Translations under genes and position numbers: made by a program
The notes under the pieces: model-generated
Seen by the model: the letters and a program-made list of their open reading frames with translations, nothing else
Database searches by the model: none
What the model was told of the DNA's origin: nothing
Source of the DNA: Sphingomonadales bacterium UBA7471
Lineage (GTDB): Bacteria; Pseudomonadota; Alphaproteobacteria; Sphingomonadales; Sphingomonadaceae
Direction of reading: 5' to 3'
Assembly: GCA_002479765.1 (NCBI GenBank)
Contig: DLOZ01000003.1
Span: forward strand, 33,735 to 87,910
Length of the DNA stretch: 54,176 bases
In this document: positions 42,824-51,730 of the stretch, one piece after another
Layout: every line of letters starts with the position of its first letter
Numbering within the stretch: position 1 is the first letter of the stretch

Positions 42824-43588
42824 TTATAAACGCTGGAAAACATATCCGGCGAACCAGCCCAGCAGCAATGATACAAGCACCGCCATCGCGCCATAGAATA
42901 AGGCATAATCTTGCGCCATGACGGTCACCACTTGTTCAAACCCGGTTTTGCGTATCCGCACTTGCACATTATCGTCCGCGACAATGACGCGGCCATTGCG
43001 GATCAGTAATGTTTCGGCGGTATAGGTGCCGACCGGAACGCTCGATGGAATATTGAGCCGCGCGCGGTACAATACCTGATCGGTGATTTCGACGGTGCCA
43101 GCCTCTTGCCGGAAAAGACCGTTGCGGCGGTTGAGATCGACCAAGCCATCGACAAAGCGTTTTTGCTCTGCGGCATCGACTTCACCGCTGGGCGACAATT
43201 GCAATCTTTCCAGACCAAGTTCGTAAATGGCGGCGGTCTTGCTATCGACGATGTCGCGCAGCGGGCGGGATGATGCGATCGCATAATAAGCAGGGACAGA
43301 CCGGAAATCGGTGCTGTCGGCGTTAATCCAGATGCCCGCAATCTTCTGCTTTTCGCGCAGCGTCACCGCGCGCGTTGGCCCGCGCAGGACCACGGCGACG
43401 TCCACCTGACCCTCCGGCGCAACGCCGCGCGGGTAAATGATCGCGCCAAACAACAGCATTTCGGCGCCGGTGAATCCCGATTGAATGTTGATTTCGCGCT
43501 GCGACACATCGGGCACCAGCTTGGGCACATTTTGGGCGCCCGCCGCCACCGGCAGCAAAAACAGGAACAAGGCGAGCCAGCGTATCAC
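42824..43588 (-). CDS. TIGR02186 family membrane-anchored protein
   Basis: A 254-residue protein that habitually accompanies TSUP transporters. It has a signal peptide (RWLALFLFLLPVAAGAQN), an extracytoplasmic beta-rich body (FTGAEMLLFGAIIYPRGVAP, then QVLYRARLNIPSSVPVGTYT) and one C-terminal transmembrane helix (FYGAMAVLVSLLLGWFAGYV). The start is a GTG at 43588 that overlaps the TSUP stop (GTGA). A much longer open frame runs upstream through the TSUP gene but is not coding. Its role is unknown; it may be a periplasmic subunit of the transporter. Confidence 0.85.
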   Translation of the reverse strand: MIRWLALFLFLLPVAAGAQNVPKLVPDVSQREINIQSGFTGAEMLLFGAIIYPRGVAPEGQVDVAVVLRGPTRAVTLREKQKIAGIWINADSTDFRSVPAYYAIASSRPLRDIVDSKTAAIYELGLERLQLSPSGEVDAAEQKRFVDGLVDLNRRNGLFRQEAGTVEITDQVLYRARLNIPSSVPVGTYTAETLLIRNGRVIVADDNVQVRIRKTGFEQVVTVMAQDYALFYGAMAVLVSLLLGWFAGYVFQRL

Positions 43589-44499
43589 AGGGCTTGCAAC
43601 GTGTAGATTTCGTCCGGACGCCAGCCAAGGCCAAGCGCCATCCGGATGGCAACGAGCAGGACAATCACGGCCAAAAACAGGCGGAGATATTCGGGGCGCA
43701 TCCGCTGCGCCAATCGTGCGCCAATTTGCGCGCCCGTGACACTTCCGATCAGCAAGAATACCGCCAGCACAATATCGACGGCCTTGGTCGTCAGGCTGTG
43801 CATCATGGTGGATGCCATGGTGACGAACAATATCTGGAACAAAGATGTGCCCACCACAACCTGCGCGCCCATGCCAAGCAAATAGAGCATGGCAGGCACC
43901 ATGATGAAACCGCCGCCGACGCCCAGCAGCATGGTCATAATGCCCGTGATGAAACCCAATATCAGCGGTGCGAGTGGCGAAATATACAGCCCCGACCGGT
44001 AGAAACGCCAACGCATCGGCAAATTGGCGACCAAGGGATGGTGCCGCCTTTTGGCCGCGGGCACGGGTGTACCGGCACGGGTCGCACGGACGCTCGCCAA
44101 GCTTTCTTTCGCCATCATCCCGCCGATGCTGCCCAACATGATGACGTACAGAATGTTGATGACGGTATCGATCTGACCAAGCGATTCCAATATTTCAAAA
44201 ATCGCAGCGCCCGCAGCTGTGCCGAAAATGCCGCCGAACACGAGAACAGCGCCCATTTGGAAATCCACACCGCCGCGTTTCATATGCGCAAAAACGCCCG
44301 ATACGCTTGCGCCGGTTACCTGTGTCGATGCCGATGCTGCGGCAACGGCTGGTGGGATGCCGTAGAAAATCAGCAATGGCGTGGTCAGGAAACCGCCGCC
44401 TACGCCAAACATTCCAGACAACACGCCAACGCCGCCACCCAGCAGGATGATGACCAGCGCATTGACCGACACATTGGCGATAGGAAGATAGATATCCAT
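43585..44499 (-). CDS. TSUP (TauE/SafE) family anion transporter
   Basis: A 304-residue inner-membrane protein with about eight transmembrane segments. Repeated Gly-rich signatures GVGVLSGMFGVGGGFLTTPL and ITGIMTMLLGVGGGFIMVPA mark the two halves of the TSUP fold. Family members move sulfite, sulfoacetate or related organosulfur anions. The genetic coupling to a TIGR02186 protein is the usual arrangement. The specific substrate is not given by context, although several sulfur amino-acid genes lie elsewhere in the window. Confidence 0.92.
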   Translation of the reverse strand: MDIYLPIANVSVNALVIILLGGGVGVLSGMFGVGGGFLTTPLLIFYGIPPAVAAASASTQVTGASVSGVFAHMKRGGVDFQMGAVLVFGGIFGTAAGAAIFEILESLGQIDTVINILYVIMLGSIGGMMAKESLASVRATRAGTPVPAAKRRHHPLVANLPMRWRFYRSGLYISPLAPLILGFITGIMTMLLGVGGGFIMVPAMLYLLGMGAQVVVGTSLFQILFVTMASTMMHSLTTKAVDIVLAVFLLIGSVTGAQIGARLAQRMRPEYLRLFLAVIVLLVAIRMALGLGWRPDEIYTLQAL

Positions 44500-44550
44500 G
44501 TTTGACCAACGGACCCTAACGGCATTTCGCGGCAGGATAAAGGCTGGTGC

Positions 44551-45585
44551 TTAGAAACTGGTGGACAATGTCATCGCTGGCCCATTGCCGGGCTGTGCGT
44601 GGCCCGCAACGCGCCAACGCCAGCTTGCGTCAAATTGGACAACCGCGCTGCCCGCGTTGACATTTGCGCGGATATTTGGGCCGACATCGATGCGCATGAC
44701 ATTGTCTTGCCCGCCGCCCCAAGTCCCTGCGCCAAGGGCAAAAGATGCGTTTTGCGATTGTGCGATTGGCCGATGTGCCTGTGCCGCCACATCGGCAAAG
44801 GGGCCGCCGCCTTGCCCCGAAACAAAGCCGGCCTGCCCATAGCCATCCAACCGGAAACCAAGCGGCAATTTTACGCCAGATTGCCCCCCTGCGACCAAGG
44901 CCGCAAATGCGTCGGGCCGGTCGTGCCTAAACCTACGCTCGGCAATGACCTGTACCGGAATGCGCGCAACGGGTCACCAACGTATCCCTGCTGCCAACTC
45001 CCTTTCGCGCGCGCTGCCATGTGCGACCGAAGCACGGCCATTAAGGGAAAGACGCGATAGGCCAGGATTACCGGAGAAACGCAGAACGGGGAATGCGGCA
45101 ATCACGGCGCTTTGGCTGCCGCCATATTGCCCGTTGCCCAATGTTCCCGCGGGGGAACTGCCCCGCCGCCAAAAGCTATAGGCATAGACCTCAAATCCTT
45201 GCGGCGTGGTGGCGGATGGAGGCGGCGCTCCGATAGGGGTGACGACATCGGGGTCCGTCGGAAGGAATGCGGCGGGGGAGATCCGCACAGGCGTGTCTGC
45301 GCTGACGAAAAATGGGGCGGCTCCTTCCGGTTGGAGGACGATCTTTGCCTGGCTGTTTTGGGCGTGCCGTACCGCGGGGCGCGCAACGCGGTGCTGCGCA
45401 CTGTAGCCGGTGAATGCTGGGGTTTTCGCCAGCTTCGGGACGGGCCGCATGCGGACTGGATTTGGATATATTTCATGACCGGTCTGGCTTACGGCCCTGA
45501 TATCCATCGTTGTGACGGCGATCCGGGCCGTGACCCACGTTCCACATAGCAACGCTATCGATGCCAAGGCGCGCCCGCGCATCAT
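44551..45585 (-). pseudogene. Exported partner of NfrB-type glycosyltransferase, interrupted by an in-frame TGA
   Basis: One continuous frame of 345 codons runs from the ATG at 45585 to 44551 and is broken only by TGA at 44974-44976 (codon 204). The frame on both sides looks protein-coding: SLNGRASVAHGSARERELAA before the stop, and RIPVQVIAERRFRHDRPDAF then GVKLPLGFRLDGYGQAGFVS after it. The alternating beta pattern and terminal Phe resemble the C-terminal region of NfrA-type outer-membrane proteins. The start overlaps the glycosyltransferase stop (ATGA). CGA (Arg) to TGA is the simplest origin. A sequencing error or readthrough (TGAC context) remains possible. Confidence 0.7.
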
Positions 45586-46982
45586 TCGGGCCGGACCCAT
45601 GACGCAGGGACAATATGGTGGCTGGTTTTGTCCCAGCGCAGCGGTGTCCCGAAACAATGCCGTGCATAGTTTATGCAGGCCCGCCGCGCGGCCATGATCG
45701 CGATAATGTTCGTCATGACGCTGCGCGGGATCGACAGCAGTGCCTCTTTTGGACCGTACAGCGCAGCGACAAAGCCCGCCCGAACACACAGCCGCCAGAA
45801 AAGAAAGGCCGCGTTACACCATAAAAGGACAATGAGCGTCGGCGGCAAGGGTTTTGGCTGGTACGCGCCTTGTGCTTCAGTCACCGTCAACATCGCCGTG
45901 AGAAAGATGCAGGCATAGGCTGCACTCAACACGATCGCGGCGAGTATCGACCGGCGATCCTGCAGCAACATCCATATCTGCGCGAGATTGCCGTTCCACC
46001 CCAGCCTGTCCCAACCGGCAAGCGCAATGCCCGTCAGCCAACGGGTTTTTTGGCGGACCGAGCTTGCGAGCGTATCGGGAAAGCAGGATCTGGTCCCTAC
46101 CAGCCTGCCATTATTGTCCAAAATCCGCGCCATGATGGTGCGTCCACCAGCAGCCCCAATACGCATGCCCAGCTCATAATCCTCGGTCAGGCTGTTCGGA
46201 TCGAACGGATCGCCGCCGTTCATAATGGCCAAGCGGCCCATCAGATTGCGTTCAATCGCGCAGGCGACGCCAGCCAGCGGCAGCGACGCGCCAATCGCCT
46301 CGCGCACGACCATATTCTTGCCATGGGCTTCGGCAAATTCGTCGCAATAATGTCCGCTGATCCATCGCGAACTTTTTGTCCGCACCGGAATGACCGGCAA
46401 TTGCACCGCGCCGCCAATGGCGAGCAGCCTGTCGAACACCCGAAGCTCATCCGCGTGGACGGCATCTTCGGCGTCATGCAGGACAATGGCCTTGGCTGTG
46501 TAATCGCCCGCGATTTCATCGGCGCGTAACGCCCTCCAAAGCCGGTTGAGGCAATCGGCTTTGGTGGTGGGGCCCATATGGTCGACCAGCACGAGCCTGA
46601 TAACCGGGTTGCGCTTTGCGGCAAGAATGACTGCGGCCGATGTGTGCGGGTCATTTGGGTAACAGCCAACATATATCCGGTACGCGCATCCGCTGTTGGC
46701 CCAGCTGCGTGTGCAGTTGCCCAGCATCGCGCCGATAACGGCTGCCTCGCCCCATGCCGGTATCAAAACCGCAATCAGCCCGGGCCCCGACTTTGCCGGC
46801 AATTCATCCACCGTCATCGGTGGCCTGTGCCAATAAAAGGCAATTTTTCGGTACAGCCGCCGTACCGCCCAGATGGCATCGACGCACAGATCGTCAATTG
46901 CGCCAATCAACAGCCAGATCGCGCTGAACAGTAACAGTTCGCGCTGTGCTGTTTCGGCGATCGGGAAAATCCAGTTAGGCAC
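45582..46982 (-). CDS. NfrB-like membrane glycosyltransferase (family 2)
   Basis: A 466-residue inner-membrane glycosyltransferase. An N-terminal transmembrane segment precedes a GT-A domain with ALIPAWGEAAVIGAML-type opening (LIAVLIPAWGEAAVIGAML), HDAEDAVHADELRVFD as the DxD-like region, SLTEDYELGMRIGAAGGRTI (TED motif) and QKTRWLTGIALAGW (QxxRW). Two to three transmembrane helices follow. It resembles NfrB, which with NfrA forms the phage N4 receptor and makes a surface glycan. The GTG start at 46982 has GAGGGG about 8 bases upstream. The cyclic-di-GMP-binding C-terminal domain of E. coli NfrB appears to be absent. Confidence 0.85.
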   Translation of the reverse strand: MPNWIFPIAETAQRELLLFSAIWLLIGAIDDLCVDAIWAVRRLYRKIAFYWHRPPMTVDELPAKSGPGLIAVLIPAWGEAAVIGAMLGNCTRSWANSGCAYRIYVGCYPNDPHTSAAVILAAKRNPVIRLVLVDHMGPTTKADCLNRLWRALRADEIAGDYTAKAIVLHDAEDAVHADELRVFDRLLAIGGAVQLPVIPVRTKSSRWISGHYCDEFAEAHGKNMVVREAIGASLPLAGVACAIERNLMGRLAIMNGGDPFDPNSLTEDYELGMRIGAAGGRTIMARILDNNGRLVGTRSCFPDTLASSVRQKTRWLTGIALAGWDRLGWNGNLAQIWMLLQDRRSILAAIVLSAAYACIFLTAMLTVTEAQGAYQPKPLPPTLIVLLWCNAAFLFWRLCVRAGFVAALYGPKEALLSIPRSVMTNIIAIMAARRACINYARHCFGTPLRWDKTSHHIVPASWVRPE

Positions 46983-47071
46983 AGGTGCGACCCCTCAACC
47001 AACGGCGATCGATGTCGCGCCGTTTTGATATGCAGTGTTCCGAAAAGACGTTGTGTCAGGCGATCTGGGTC

Positions 47072-47500
47072 TCAGGCGATTTGGACTTTGCCCCGTTCAT
47101 ATTGGCGGTCTTTGCGCGTTCCCATGACCATCACCCACAGGATCGGTATCGCCCAGAAGGATAATAAGGCCTGATAGGATTTCGGCAGGAAGTCGGGAAT
47201 CCAAAGCGTAGCCATGTGCGTTGCGACGGCCACGGTTTGGAATCCCATCGCCCATATCGGCCAATAACGGTTACTGTTCAGCGCCAGAACAATGAGTGCA
47301 AGCAAGCAGCCCCCATCCACGGCAAACAGTCCATAAGATGTCGTTGCCCAACTGGGGTTCATCGTTGCGGCGACCGCGCTTAATATTGTCGCAACGATGA
47401 AAATGGCAGCGCCAGCCCTGCCGGTACGTCCGCCATTGATGCCCGCATAAAGCGTGCACAGCACAAGCGCGAAAATGAAAGCTGACTGGAGAATATCCAT
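47072..47500 (-). CDS. Small multi-pass membrane protein, unknown
   Basis: A 142-residue integral membrane protein with four to five hydrophobic segments (SAFIFALVLCTLYAGI, AGAAIFIVATILSAVAA, GGCLLALIVLAL, FQTVAVATHMATLWI, LLSFWAIPILWVMVMG) and a short basic cytoplasmic tail (GTRKDRQYERGKVQIA). The start at 47500 is the first ATG at the hydrophobic region with AAGGG next to it; a frame to 47539 adds 13 hydrophilic residues. It lies 51 bases after the next gene on the same strand. No family recognised. Confidence 0.75.
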   Translation of the reverse strand: MDILQSAFIFALVLCTLYAGINGGRTGRAGAAIFIVATILSAVAATMNPSWATTSYGLFAVDGGCLLALIVLALNSNRYWPIWAMGFQTVAVATHMATLWIPDFLPKSYQALLSFWAIPILWVMVMGTRKDRQYERGKVQIA

Positions 47501-47551
47501 CCCTTGCCCGTCCTCAGAATATAGCCCGCGTCCGGGCAAGGGCGCCCAGCA

Positions 47552-47890
47552 TCAGCTGTTTACGACCCGAAGACCGGCTGGTCGGGTAAGTGGACCGGGG
47601 CCCACGCAGCCGAAGTTGATTTCTTGAAGATTGCTGTCGCGTTGCGCGACAACGATTTTGCGGTGCGCGTTGACAAAGCCCTTGCGGGCATCGACCATCA
47701 TGGTCAGTCCGTTTGCCACGCCTTCAATCGCAGCCTGTGTATGCGCAGGCGGTGCGTCTGAATTTCGGCAGACATCAATGACCGAAAAAGTCAGGCTGGC
47801 CAGGTCTGCCAGTGCGTTATCTATCGATTGGTGGGTCGACCGGATGTCAGATGCCAATTGGCGGGCGGTCTCATGTTCGAAATTCACCAT
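47552..47890 (-). CDS. Small cytoplasmic protein of unknown function
   Basis: A 112-residue soluble protein, mostly helical (ARQLASDIRSTHQSIDNALA to VDARKGFVNAHRKIVVAQRD), with a Gly/Pro-rich end. GAGGGAGA about 7 bases before the ATG is a strong ribosome site. It sits between a tail-anchored LuxR-type regulator and a small membrane protein, all on the minus strand, so the three may form one unit. The two-helix pattern resembles small four-helix-bundle proteins, but no family is recognised. Confidence 0.75.
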   Translation of the reverse strand: MVNFEHETARQLASDIRSTHQSIDNALADLASLTFSVIDVCRNSDAPPAHTQAAIEGVANGLTMMVDARKGFVNAHRKIVVAQRDSNLQEINFGCVGPGPLTRPAGLRVVNS

Positions 47891-47939
47891 AAACTGTCTC
47901 CCTCTAGTTCTGAATTCAGCTTCAGCCAGCGAAAGACGT

Positions 47940-48461
47940 TTATTGAAACAGTCGAAACGTACCCGTCAAAACAGTAACAACAAATGCAAACGCCACTGTG
48001 CTGAAAAATGCAATATTCAGCGATTGAACCACGATATCCTGTGGGGATAGATCATGTCTTTCGCCACCGATGGGCGGAACAGAAACGCGTGCAGCAATTT
48101 TCGCAACGACCCGTCCCATCCGTTTCGGTAGCCCGTTCTGGCTAGCGCTATATTGCTCTCGCTCAAGGTCTTGCGTTTCGTATACGAATGGCTCGGATAT
48201 GGTGCGTTGTTCAATAGCCGCAAAAATTTTCGCGGCATCCTTGCGCGTTGCGGCGTTCAACTTGCGCCGCGCGGCGTCCAACCTTTGATCGACAGTGAAG
48301 TGTGAAATTCCCAGAGAACGGCCGATTTCTTTGGACGTCATGTGGTCGTCGACTAGCCTCAGGCACGCTTTTTGACCTTCGGTCAGCTCAATCGATTCAT
48401 CCGCCATCGGATCCGAATCTGTGTCCTCAATAGTTTGATTCAATCTCGCCATATTGGCCAT
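47940..48461 (-). CDS. Tail-anchored LuxR-type HTH regulator
   Basis: A 173-residue protein with a GerE/LuxR-type helix-turn-helix at about residues 25-85: LTEGQKACLRLVDDHMTSKE then IGRSLGISHFTVDQRLDAAR. There is no receiver or autoinducer domain. One transmembrane helix lies at the extreme C-terminus (IAFFSTVAFAFVVTVLTGTF), so the HTH would face the cytoplasm from the membrane. AAAGGG 8 bases before the ATG at 48461 fixes the start; an in-frame start at 48506 lacks one. It is divergent from nhaA and leads a three-gene minus-strand group. Confidence 0.82.
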   Translation of the reverse strand: MANMARLNQTIEDTDSDPMADESIELTEGQKACLRLVDDHMTSKEIGRSLGISHFTVDQRLDAARRKLNAATRKDAAKIFAAIEQRTISEPFVYETQDLEREQYSASQNGLPKRMGRVVAKIAARVSVPPIGGERHDLSPQDIVVQSLNIAFFSTVAFAFVVTVLTGTFRLFQ

Positions 48462-48576
48462 ATTTAATGCCCTTTTGGCAGTTTCTAGACCAACCGAAAC
48501 CGCCAAGGCAAGGGATTTGCTTAATGTTTTGGCTCATGCTTGCTATCAATTATACGGGCAGGCATATAATTGGACA

Positions 48577-49797
48577 ATGACTGAAACGCCCCAAAAGCGA
48601 CCCAATCAATCCGCATTGCGCGCGTTTCTTTCCAGCGAGGCGGCCGGTGGCATTTTGCTGATGGTGGCTGCGGCTTTGGCGCTGCTTGTCGCCAATTCGC
48701 CTTTTGCCGATCGCTATGCCCATTTCGTGCACGCGGTGATTGGGCCCGAACTCACGCCAAAACTTGGCCCGATGACCGTCCATCTCTGGATAAATGACGG
48801 GCTGATGGCGATATTTTTCCTGTTGGTCGGGCTGGAGATTAAGCGCGAATTTGTCGACGGCCATCTTTCAACATGGAATGACAGGCGTCTTCCCATCATT
48901 GCCGCCGCGGCGGGCATGGTCGTTCCGGCGCTAATCTATCTGGGTGTGGCGGGCGGCGATCCAGATCTGCATCGCGGCTGGGCGATACCCGCTGCCACCG
49001 ATATTGCATTTGCCATAGGCGTGCTGGCTTTATTGGGCCGCCGCGCCCCTGCATCTTTGAAACTGTTTTTAACGACGGTGGCGATAGTCGATGATTTGGG
49101 CGCGGTCGCCATCATTGCGTTGTTCTACTCCGCGGAACTGAACATCATGGCATTGGCTGCGGCGGGTGCCATCTGGCTGTTGATGATGGCGCTCAACCGT
49201 TTTCGGGTGCATGTGCTTTGGCCGTACCTCATCCTCGCCGCGTTGTTATGGTATGCGACATTGCTGTCTGGCGTTCATGCCACGATTGCAGGGGTCATGG
49301 CTGCATTTGCCATTCCGTTTCACCGGACAATCGCCGCGCCCGATGCCGAAGATTCCGCGCTGCACCGGCTTGAACATGCCTTGGTGAAGCCCGTCGCCTT
49401 TTTCATTGTGCCGATATTTGGTTTTGCCAATGCGGGCGTTTCGCTGGCGGGCACAAGTGTCGCTGCACTGGCGGCGCCGCTTCCGCTGGGCATTGCCATG
49501 GGGCTGTTTTTGGGCAAGCAAATCGGCATTTTCGCAAGCGTCTGGCTCTCCGTGACATTCGGAATTGCTGCCCGCCCAAAGGACGCCAGCTGGGTGCACG
49601 TCTATGGCGTCGCGTTGCTGTGCGGGATAGGTTTCACGATGAGCCTGTTTATCGGCGGTCTTGCTTTTGTCGGGCCGGAACAATCCGACGCCGTCAAAAT
49701 TGGCGTTTTGATGGGGTCGTTGGTTTCTGCAATTTCGGGCTATCTCATTTTGCGCTTTGCGGCGCAGCAAAAGCACATATCGGGAGACGTACTATGA
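48577..49797 (+). CDS. nhaA: Na+/H+ antiporter NhaA
   Basis: A 406-residue inner-membrane antiporter exporting Na+ in exchange for H+, for pH and salt homeostasis. Family blocks: LWINDGLMAIFFLLVGLEIK near the N-terminus, GWAIPAATDIAFAIGVLALL, the ion-binding Asp pair in TTVAIVDDLGAVAIIALFYS, and IFGFANAGVSLAG. About 12 transmembrane helices. The start at 48577 (MTETPQKRPNQ) matches family length; a frame to 48454 re-reads the divergent promoter region. Its stop overlaps the DUF885 gene start (ATGA). Confidence 0.96.
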   Translation: MTETPQKRPNQSALRAFLSSEAAGGILLMVAAALALLVANSPFADRYAHFVHAVIGPELTPKLGPMTVHLWINDGLMAIFFLLVGLEIKREFVDGHLSTWNDRRLPIIAAAAGMVVPALIYLGVAGGDPDLHRGWAIPAATDIAFAIGVLALLGRRAPASLKLFLTTVAIVDDLGAVAIIALFYSAELNIMALAAAGAIWLLMMALNRFRVHVLWPYLILAALLWYATLLSGVHATIAGVMAAFAIPFHRTIAAPDAEDSALHRLEHALVKPVAFFIVPIFGFANAGVSLAGTSVAALAAPLPLGIAMGLFLGKQIGIFASVWLSVTFGIAARPKDASWVHVYGVALLCGIGFTMSLFIGGLAFVGPEQSDAVKIGVLMGSLVSAISGYLILRFAAQQKHISGDVL

Positions 49798-51107
49798 AGC
49801 TTTTATATCCGATTCTCACGGCCGCGTTGCTGGCTTCGGCCTGCACCTCGCTTCCCGTGGCCGCAAGTTCTGCGACTACGGCCCCGGCGCCTTCCTTAAC
49901 CAGCATCTCGCAAGATTATATCCGCCTCACGCTTGAGGCTGGAACGCATGAAGCCGAATATGTCGATGCATATTATGGGCCTGAATCGTTACAGACAGCG
50001 GCGAAAGCCCGTCCGCGTTCGCTCGCCGACTTGATTGCGGAAGCCCGCAAGCTGACGGCTGCTATTGATGCAAGCCTGCCGACCATAAAGGATGATGCCG
50101 ACCGCCGCCGCGCCTTAGCGTTGCGGGGCATGCTTGTGGCCGCAGACACAAGGCTGCAGATGCTTCAGGGCCGCACATTCGCGTTTAATGATGAAGCGAA
50201 CGGCCAGTTTGCGACCGTCCCTGTGCTCATGACGCTCGAACATTATGACGCTATATTAAACCGGCTTGAGACGCTGATTCCCGGTACGGGGGCGCTTGCC
50301 GCGCGGGTTGATGCGTTTAACGAGCGGTACACCATTCCCAAGGAGCGCCTGCAACCTGTGTTCGCCGCCGCAATCGCCGAATGCAAACGCCGCACCGCGC
50401 AGCACATTGCGCTGCCTGTTGGCGAAAGCTTTGATATGGAATTTGTGACGGGGAAAACCTGGTCCGGTTACAATTATTATAAGGGCAATTACAAAAGCCT
50501 GATCCAGATTAACACCGACCTGCCGATCCGTGTCAGCCGCGCGGTCGATCTGGGCTGTCATGAAGGCTATCCCGGCCACCATGTTTTGAACCTGATGGTC
50601 GAACAGCGGCTTGCGCGTGCAAAAGGGTGGCGCGAATATGAGGTCAACCCGCTCTACAGCCCGACCAGCGTCCTTTCCGAAGGCAGCGCAAATTATGGCA
50701 TAGATCTGGCCTTTCCGGCGCAGGAGCGCTTGGCGTTCGAACGCGATATTCTGTACCCGCTCGCGGGCCTCGATCCCAAATCGGCCGATGCCTATTGGAA
50801 AATGCAGCAAATGACCGAGATGCTGTCGGGCGCGCGGCTGACGATTGCGAAAATGTATCTCGACGGCGAAATATCCCGCGCACAGGCCCTTGAGTTCACG
50901 CAGAAATATCTATTGCTATCGCCTGCCCGCGCCGAACAATCGGTGGCGTTTACCGACCATTATCGCAGCTATGTTATCAACTATGGCTGGGGCAAAGACC
51001 TCGTGCGTGGCTATATCGAGCGCGGCAATCCGGACCAAGCCGAGCGCTGGCGCCGGATGGAAAAGATACTCAGCGAACCCACGCAGCCCGCCGATTTGCT
51101 GCCCTAA
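49794..51107 (+). CDS. DUF885 family exported protein, lipoprotein type
   Basis: A 437-residue protein of the same family as the one at 18617-20449 but shorter. The N-terminus ends in a lipobox-like LLASAC, so it is probably lipid-anchored. The signature HEGYPGHH is at residues 256-263, and VLSEGSANYGIDLAFPAQER follows, parallel to the EGW region of the other paralogue. A zinc peptidase-like role is inferred only from these motifs. GGGAGA lies upstream and the ATG overlaps the nhaA stop as ATGA, so translation is coupled to nhaA. The last 4 bases overlap the convergent doc stop codon. Confidence 0.9.
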   Translation: MKLLYPILTAALLASACTSLPVAASSATTAPAPSLTSISQDYIRLTLEAGTHEAEYVDAYYGPESLQTAAKARPRSLADLIAEARKLTAAIDASLPTIKDDADRRRALALRGMLVAADTRLQMLQGRTFAFNDEANGQFATVPVLMTLEHYDAILNRLETLIPGTGALAARVDAFNERYTIPKERLQPVFAAAIAECKRRTAQHIALPVGESFDMEFVTGKTWSGYNYYKGNYKSLIQINTDLPIRVSRAVDLGCHEGYPGHHVLNLMVEQRLARAKGWREYEVNPLYSPTSVLSEGSANYGIDLAFPAQERLAFERDILYPLAGLDPKSADAYWKMQQMTEMLSGARLTIAKMYLDGEISRAQALEFTQKYLLLSPARAEQSVAFTDHYRSYVINYGWGKDLVRGYIERGNPDQAERWRRMEKILSEPTQPADLLP

Positions 51108-51487
51108 GCCAGATGATCGCGGAACCAGGTGGTGAGTTCGTCTTCGGATAATTCACCCGCCGCGAGGGCGACAAAGGTTATAACCAGTTCGGCATCTGTC
51201 GCGGTCAGAACATGTCCGTTCAGAACCAAAAAAGTTTCGCTTACGACGGCAGCAGTTCGTTTGTTTCCGTCCACAAACGGATGGTTACGTGCGATTCCAA
51301 ACGCATAACTTGCCGCCAATTCGCTCACGTCTGGATCGCCGTAAAGCGCCAAATTTTGGGGACGCGCCATCGCACTGTCGAGCAATCCAGCCTCGCGGAT
51401 TCCTTCGCCACCACCATGTTCGGCAATCTGTTCGGCGTGCGCGGCGATAGCTACATCAAGCGTAACCCAAATCCATTCTTGCTTCAC
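51104..51487 (-). CDS. doc: Doc-type toxin (Fic/Doc kinase)
   Basis: A 127-residue Fic-fold toxin. The catalytic motif is HPFVDGNKRT at residues 69-78, the Doc version of the Fic motif; P1 Doc phosphorylates EF-Tu and halts translation. The preceding LLDSAMARPQNLALYGDPD is typical of Doc (death-on-curing). A GTG start at 51487 follows the antitoxin stop by 9 bases. All key residues are intact, so the toxin looks active. Its partner is an AbrB-type protein rather than the classical Phd. Confidence 0.92.
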   Translation of the reverse strand: MKQEWIWVTLDVAIAAHAEQIAEHGGGEGIREAGLLDSAMARPQNLALYGDPDVSELAASYAFGIARNHPFVDGNKRTAAVVSETFLVLNGHVLTATDAELVITFVALAAGELSEDELTTWFRDHLA

Positions 51488-51496
51488 GCGCCTGTC

Positions 51497-51724
51497 TTAT
51501 TTGGCAAGTTCGCGGAGCGCGCGCTTCCGCTGCGCCATAACTTCACGGGCAACTTGCATTTGGGCGTCAAAGTCAGCGTCATATGGTTTCAACTCGAGCC
51601 CGCGATCGGTATCGAGCTTCGTCAACACATCTCCAACCTTTGCCTGCAAACGGTCAAGGTCGCGTTTGGGCAGAATGATGGCGGCGCTGTTTCCGACTTT
51701 TATGATTTTGACAGTTTTGTTCAT
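51497..51724 (-). CDS. AbrB/MazE-fold antitoxin of the Doc module
   Basis: A 75-residue antitoxin. The N-terminal SpoVT-AbrB DNA-binding fold is in KTVKIIKVGNSAAIILPKRD, and the C-terminal arm (DADFDAQMQVAREVMAQRKR) is charged and helical, as expected for a toxin-neutralising tail. The start at 51724 (MNKTVK) is chosen because the -10 ends 7 bases upstream, predicting a leaderless message; in-frame ATGs at 51730 and 51742 are too near or inside the promoter. It probably represses its own promoter with Doc as co-repressor, as in other TA modules. Confidence 0.88.
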   Translation of the reverse strand: MNKTVKIIKVGNSAAIILPKRDLDRLQAKVGDVLTKLDTDRGLELKPYDADFDAQMQVAREVMAQRKRALRELAK

Positions 51725-51730
51725 ACGCAT

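Noticed and set aside
43589..44505. Long open frames overlapping the TSUP gene on both strands
   Set aside because: They arise from the codon bias of the transporter gene and contain His/Arg-rich sequence with no motifs; the minus-strand frame only becomes real at the GTG at 43588.
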